This document shows positions 45,109 through 47,444 of a stretch of DNA of 47,444 bases, in pieces. This DNA comes from Ktedonobacteria bacterium (GTDB taxonomy: Bacteria; Chloroflexota; Ktedonobacteria; Ktedonobacterales; JACDGC01): assembly GCA_027459705.1 (NCBI GenBank), contig DAIDHM010000156.1:1-47444 (forward strand). The letters are read 5' to 3'. Made by a program: the position numbers and the translations under genes. The stretch's first letter is position 1, and each line of letters starts with the position of its first letter. The notes below the pieces were generated by a model. That model was not told where the DNA came from. It saw nothing but the letters and a program-made list of their open reading frames with translations, and searched no databases.

Positions 45109-45735
45109 AGCGATGCCGCCCAAACACATTTCACGCCCGAGACGCTACACACCACGACGGAGCACCCGTTCCTCACGGCGGATCGCGGCTTCGTGGCGGC
45201 GCAGACGCTACGGGTGGGCGAGCAGGTGGTGCGGGGCGACGGCAGCCTGGGTGTGGTCACGGCGGTCGGGGTGGTGCCCGGCACGGCGGTGCGGTATAAT
45301 CTCACCGTGCAGGATCTGCACACCTATCTGGTCGGTGACGACCAGTGGGTCGTGCATAACTGCCCAAATGGAGAGATTACAGATGAAAATCTCTATGCCT
45401 TTGGGAATAAAGCCGGACCAAGGGGTGCGCGCCCCAATGTAGATATTCCTGTTGATGAAAATGGGATGGTACATCCCCCAACATCAGGCGAAAATCCTGA
45501 AGGAGCTTCAACATTCAATGATCCTAACAGATCTCCGTTAAGAGGACATTTTCATAAGTTACCTGCAGGTACTGAATTACCAGATGGGTTGACTATCGCA
45601 AATGATGGAAGCGATGTAGAGGGAGGTTACATGAGTCCAGGACACCGAACAATCTATCCTACGCGAAGCATGCCATTCTATGAGTTCAATCAACTGATCA
45701 AAGATCTCCCATGGGAATATGGAGGAAAAGTATAA
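45109..45735 (+). CDS. Orphan toxin cassette: HINT C-half fused to a possible Tse2-like ADP-ribosyltransferase toxin
   Basis: In frame from just after a TGA at 45106: SDAAQTHFTPETLHTTTEHP, the HINT C-half to VVHN|C, then ~125 residues of toxin. No start codon with a ribosome site; GTG 45193 is the only internal option. The toxin has RSPLRGHFHKLPAGTELPDGL, DGSDVEGG and a C-terminal HRTIYPTRSMPFYEFNQL followed by DLPWEYGGK. The last block resembles the ends of Tse2-type ADP-ribosyltransferase toxins; this is recalled similarity, not a search. The stop overlaps the next start as TAATG, so toxin and immunity are translationally coupled. Confidence 0.75.
   Translation, partial: SDAAQTHFTPETLHTTTEHPFLTADRGFVAAQTLRVGEQVVRGDGSLGVVTAVGVVPGTAVRYNLTVQDLHTYLVGDDQWVVHNCPNGEITDENLYAFGNKAGPRGARPNVDIPVDENGMVHPPTSGENPEGASTFNDPNRSPLRGHFHKLPAGTELPDGLTIANDGSDVEGGYMSPGHRTIYPTRSMPFYEFNQLIKDLPWEYGGKV
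45135..45359 (+). repeat. HINT C-half repeat, copy 3
   Basis: 225 bp, gap-free with copy 1. Ends at VVHN|C. The upstream ~28 bases after the preceding immunity stop show no further homology to copy 1. Confidence 0.9.
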
Positions 45736-46331
45736 TGGAATCTTCCCGGGAGCTTCTTGCAACTGAGTGGATGCAGTTAGATCAAAGAGAAGCTGCATTG
45801 CGTGATGCACAAAAGATTCTCAAAAAACATCTGGACGAGTTAATGCAAACTGAAATGGAGAGTGTCTCCCAGTTCTTGAACGATAGACTTAAAGATCCTG
45901 GAAAAAGATACATCATATTGCAAATAATTATGCAATTAAGTAAATCAATTATGCAAATGATATTCCCAACATTGGTTAATATTGCAATATATAGCGTGAG
46001 AGACATTGTACAAGCCAGACAGATTTTATTATGGATGGACTATAATGATCATGTTTGGGTTGAGACTCATTTACTACCATTGATAGAACCTATACTGACA
46101 AATACAAATGAAGACGATACCTTCCTCCGCGTCGTAGAGTTATTATTAGTATTAGGAAGTGATCGAATCCATTTCGCTCTTGATATCGCTCAAACCCATC
46201 AGAACCCTGATATCAGAGACATAGTAAATTATTCGTGGGATGCGGATACCCGAAGTAAGCTGATGGGAATAATTTCCCTACCCAAAACATTTGTCTATCC
46301 AAGAAGTAGATCAGAGAACAATTCTCTCTGA
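45735..46331 (+). CDS. Probable immunity protein for the 45109-45735 toxin
   Basis: 198 residues, predicted almost wholly helical, with an N-terminal charged stretch likely to form a coiled coil (residues ~10-55) and a hydrophobic part (YIILQIIMQLSKSIMQMIFPTLVNIAI). The start overlaps the toxin stop (TAATG), the strongest evidence for a toxin-immunity pair. It is larger than most immunity proteins and AT-rich. Its stop is followed in the same frame by Rhs repeat sequence, so its 3' end may coincide with a recombination junction. Family not recognised. Confidence 0.65.
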   Translation: MESSRELLATEWMQLDQREAALRDAQKILKKHLDELMQTEMESVSQFLNDRLKDPGKRYIILQIIMQLSKSIMQMIFPTLVNIAIYSVRDIVQARQILLWMDYNDHVWVETHLLPLIEPILTNTNEDDTFLRVVELLLVLGSDRIHFALDIAQTHQNPDIRDIVNYSWDADTRSKLMGIISLPKTFVYPRSRSENNSL

Positions 46332-46334
46332 CAC

Positions 46335-47444
46335 CATGAACATGGCTTCGTCGATCTCCAGGATGCTCTGGGACGAGCGGCTTACCAGGAAGATCTGACC
46401 GGCGACCTGGGGACGAGTGTGTACCGGCTCACGCGCAGCGAGTACGATGTGCTGGGCAATGTCGTGGACGAACTGGAGGCCGACGGGAGCCATCATAGTA
46501 CGTGGACCTATGACGGCATGAACCGGCTGGTCAGCACGACCGATCCCGATCAGGGAACGGTGACCTATACGCTGGATGGTAACGGCAATGTTCTGAGTAC
46601 CGTCGACGCGCGCGGCGCCAGCGGCACGGTCTACAAAGCGTATGATGGGCTTAACCGCGTCCAGTGGGCGGGGCCGAACAGCAATGGCAGTGCGGCCTAC
46701 GCAACATATACCTATGACAGTGGGACCAACGCCGTCGGGCGGCTTGCCAGCGAAACCTTCAGCAGCAACGGCGTCAGCGGCAACTACACCTATGGCTACG
46801 ATGTGCGCGGGCAGCAGACGAGTTGGACAGAGACCATTGGCGCGACCAGCTACCCCTTCACCTCGACCTTCAACGACGCCGGTCAGACCACCAGCGTCAC
46901 CTACCCAGGCGGCGCGGTGCTCTCGACCAGCTATACACTGGCGTGGTTTGCCGGAGCGACACTGGTGGCTAACGGGACAACGACGAACCTGGTCAACAGC
47001 GTCGGCTACAGCGGCGTGGGCGGGGCATCCGAAGAACCCACCAGCGCCAGCGTGGGCAATGGTACCAGCACCTGGACCCAGAGCTTCGATGCCATGGCGC
47101 GTCTCACCGGCATCCAGGTGCAGACGGGGACGACGACCGACTTCGCGCAGACGCGGAGTTTCGACAATGTCGGCAATGTGCAGACGACGCAGACGACCCT
47201 CCCCACCGGGACGGACAACCAGGTCTTCTGCTACGACCAGGTGAACCGGCTGACCTGGGCGGGGAGCACCGGGACACCGGGTTGCGGCGTTGGGCTGTCA
47301 CCCGGCACGCTGACTTCAGCCAACTATGCCCAGAGCTATACCTATGACGCGCTGGATCGCTTCATCCAGGGGCCAGCGGGCAGCGGCTACCAGTACTATG
47401 ATCCGGCGCATCTGGATGCGGTGACGGGAGCCAGTGGTACCACC
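46335..47444 (+). CDS. Rhs/YD-repeat protein fragment, 5'-truncated and open at the window edge
   Basis: 370 codons without a stop, directly after the immunity TGA (46329-46331) and in the same frame. Typical YD repeats are seen: YDVLGNVVDE, WTYDGMNRLVSTTDPD, TYTLDGNGNVLSTVDARG, TYGYDVRGQQTSW, FDAMARLTG, SYTYDALDRFI. These beta-repeats build the cocoon that encloses a C-terminal toxin. No start codon or ribosome site lies at the junction; the first ATG in frame is ~180 bases in (MNRLV). GC content jumps at 46334. It is either a remnant left by recombination or the middle of an Rhs gene whose 5' part was displaced by the cassette array. Confidence 0.85.

Noticed and set aside
46642-47244. 200-codon plus-strand frame within the Rhs region
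   Set aside because: Low-complexity Arg/Pro/Ser translation typical of a shadow frame; the overlapping frame 46335-47444 encodes clear YD repeats without a stop.
42235-47444. Insertion sequence or integron explaining the cassette array
   Set aside because: No transposase, integrase, terminal inverted repeats or attC-like sites are visible; the only shared DNA is the HINT coding segment.

Overview
The window looks like the chromosome of a Chloroflexota bacterium, most likely a Ktedonobacteria-type soil organism. This is inferred from gene content: very large secreted PQQ-propeller proteins, Rhs/HINT polymorphic toxins, an F420-type nitroreductase-like protein and moderately high GC with strong AAGGAG/GGAGG ribosome sites. 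No rRNA, tRNA or CRISPR array is visible, so the placement is tentative.

Layout. (1) 1-754: C-terminal end of a RelA/SpoT (p)ppGpp enzyme. (2) 886-9225, minus strand: a tightly packed histidine operon, hisG-hisDC(fused)-hisB-hisH-hisA-hisF-hisI plus a small unknown gene. It is preceded by a 22-codon leader peptide containing a run of His codons and by nested inverted repeats, that is, a translational attenuator. The hisA/hisF junction carries a 156-bp tandem duplication with gene remnants, and several his genes carry related short in-frame insertions. (3) 9574-11939: an unknown 4-TM membrane protein and ispG. (4) 12155-25201, minus strand: three giant exported proteins that combine a PQQ-like beta-propeller with different tandem beta-sandwich modules, and one lipoprotein. 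(5) 25389-29946: a small membrane protein, a Ser/Thr kinase, an F420-family reductase, Dtd, an FmdB zinc ribbon and a GT87 membrane glycosyltransferase. (6) 29993-32424: a TetR-MFS efflux pair under a promoter embedded in a 22+22 bp palindrome. (7) 32497-42234: a sugar uptake and catabolism regulon. It has a CUT1 ABC importer, a sugar isomerase/epimerase and a Gfo/Idh/MocA oxidoreductase on the minus strand, and divergently a second oxidoreductase, a DUF993 aldolase-like protein and a LacI regulator. A promoter plus LacI-type operator precedes the importer, and a related site precedes lacI.

(8) 42397-47444, plus strand: the most unusual region. It is an array of displaced polymorphic-toxin tips. 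Three copies of a GC-rich 210-225 bp segment encode only the C-terminal half of a HINT (intein-like) autoprotease. Each is fused in frame to a different AT-rich toxin: an HNH nuclease, an unrecognised domain and a possible Tse2-like ADP-ribosyltransferase. Each is followed by a gene in the immunity position. After the last immunity stop codon an Rhs/YD-repeat coding stretch begins at once, without its own start, and runs off the window. The first HINT is frameshifted and the other two cassettes lack start codons, so they look like silent tips that could be activated by recombination through the shared HINT sequence. The gene in immunity position for the HNH toxin encodes a formylglycine-generating-enzyme-fold protein, which is unexpected.

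A further recurring theme is that most gene ends carry long, nearly perfect hairpins with short loops but no U-tract.
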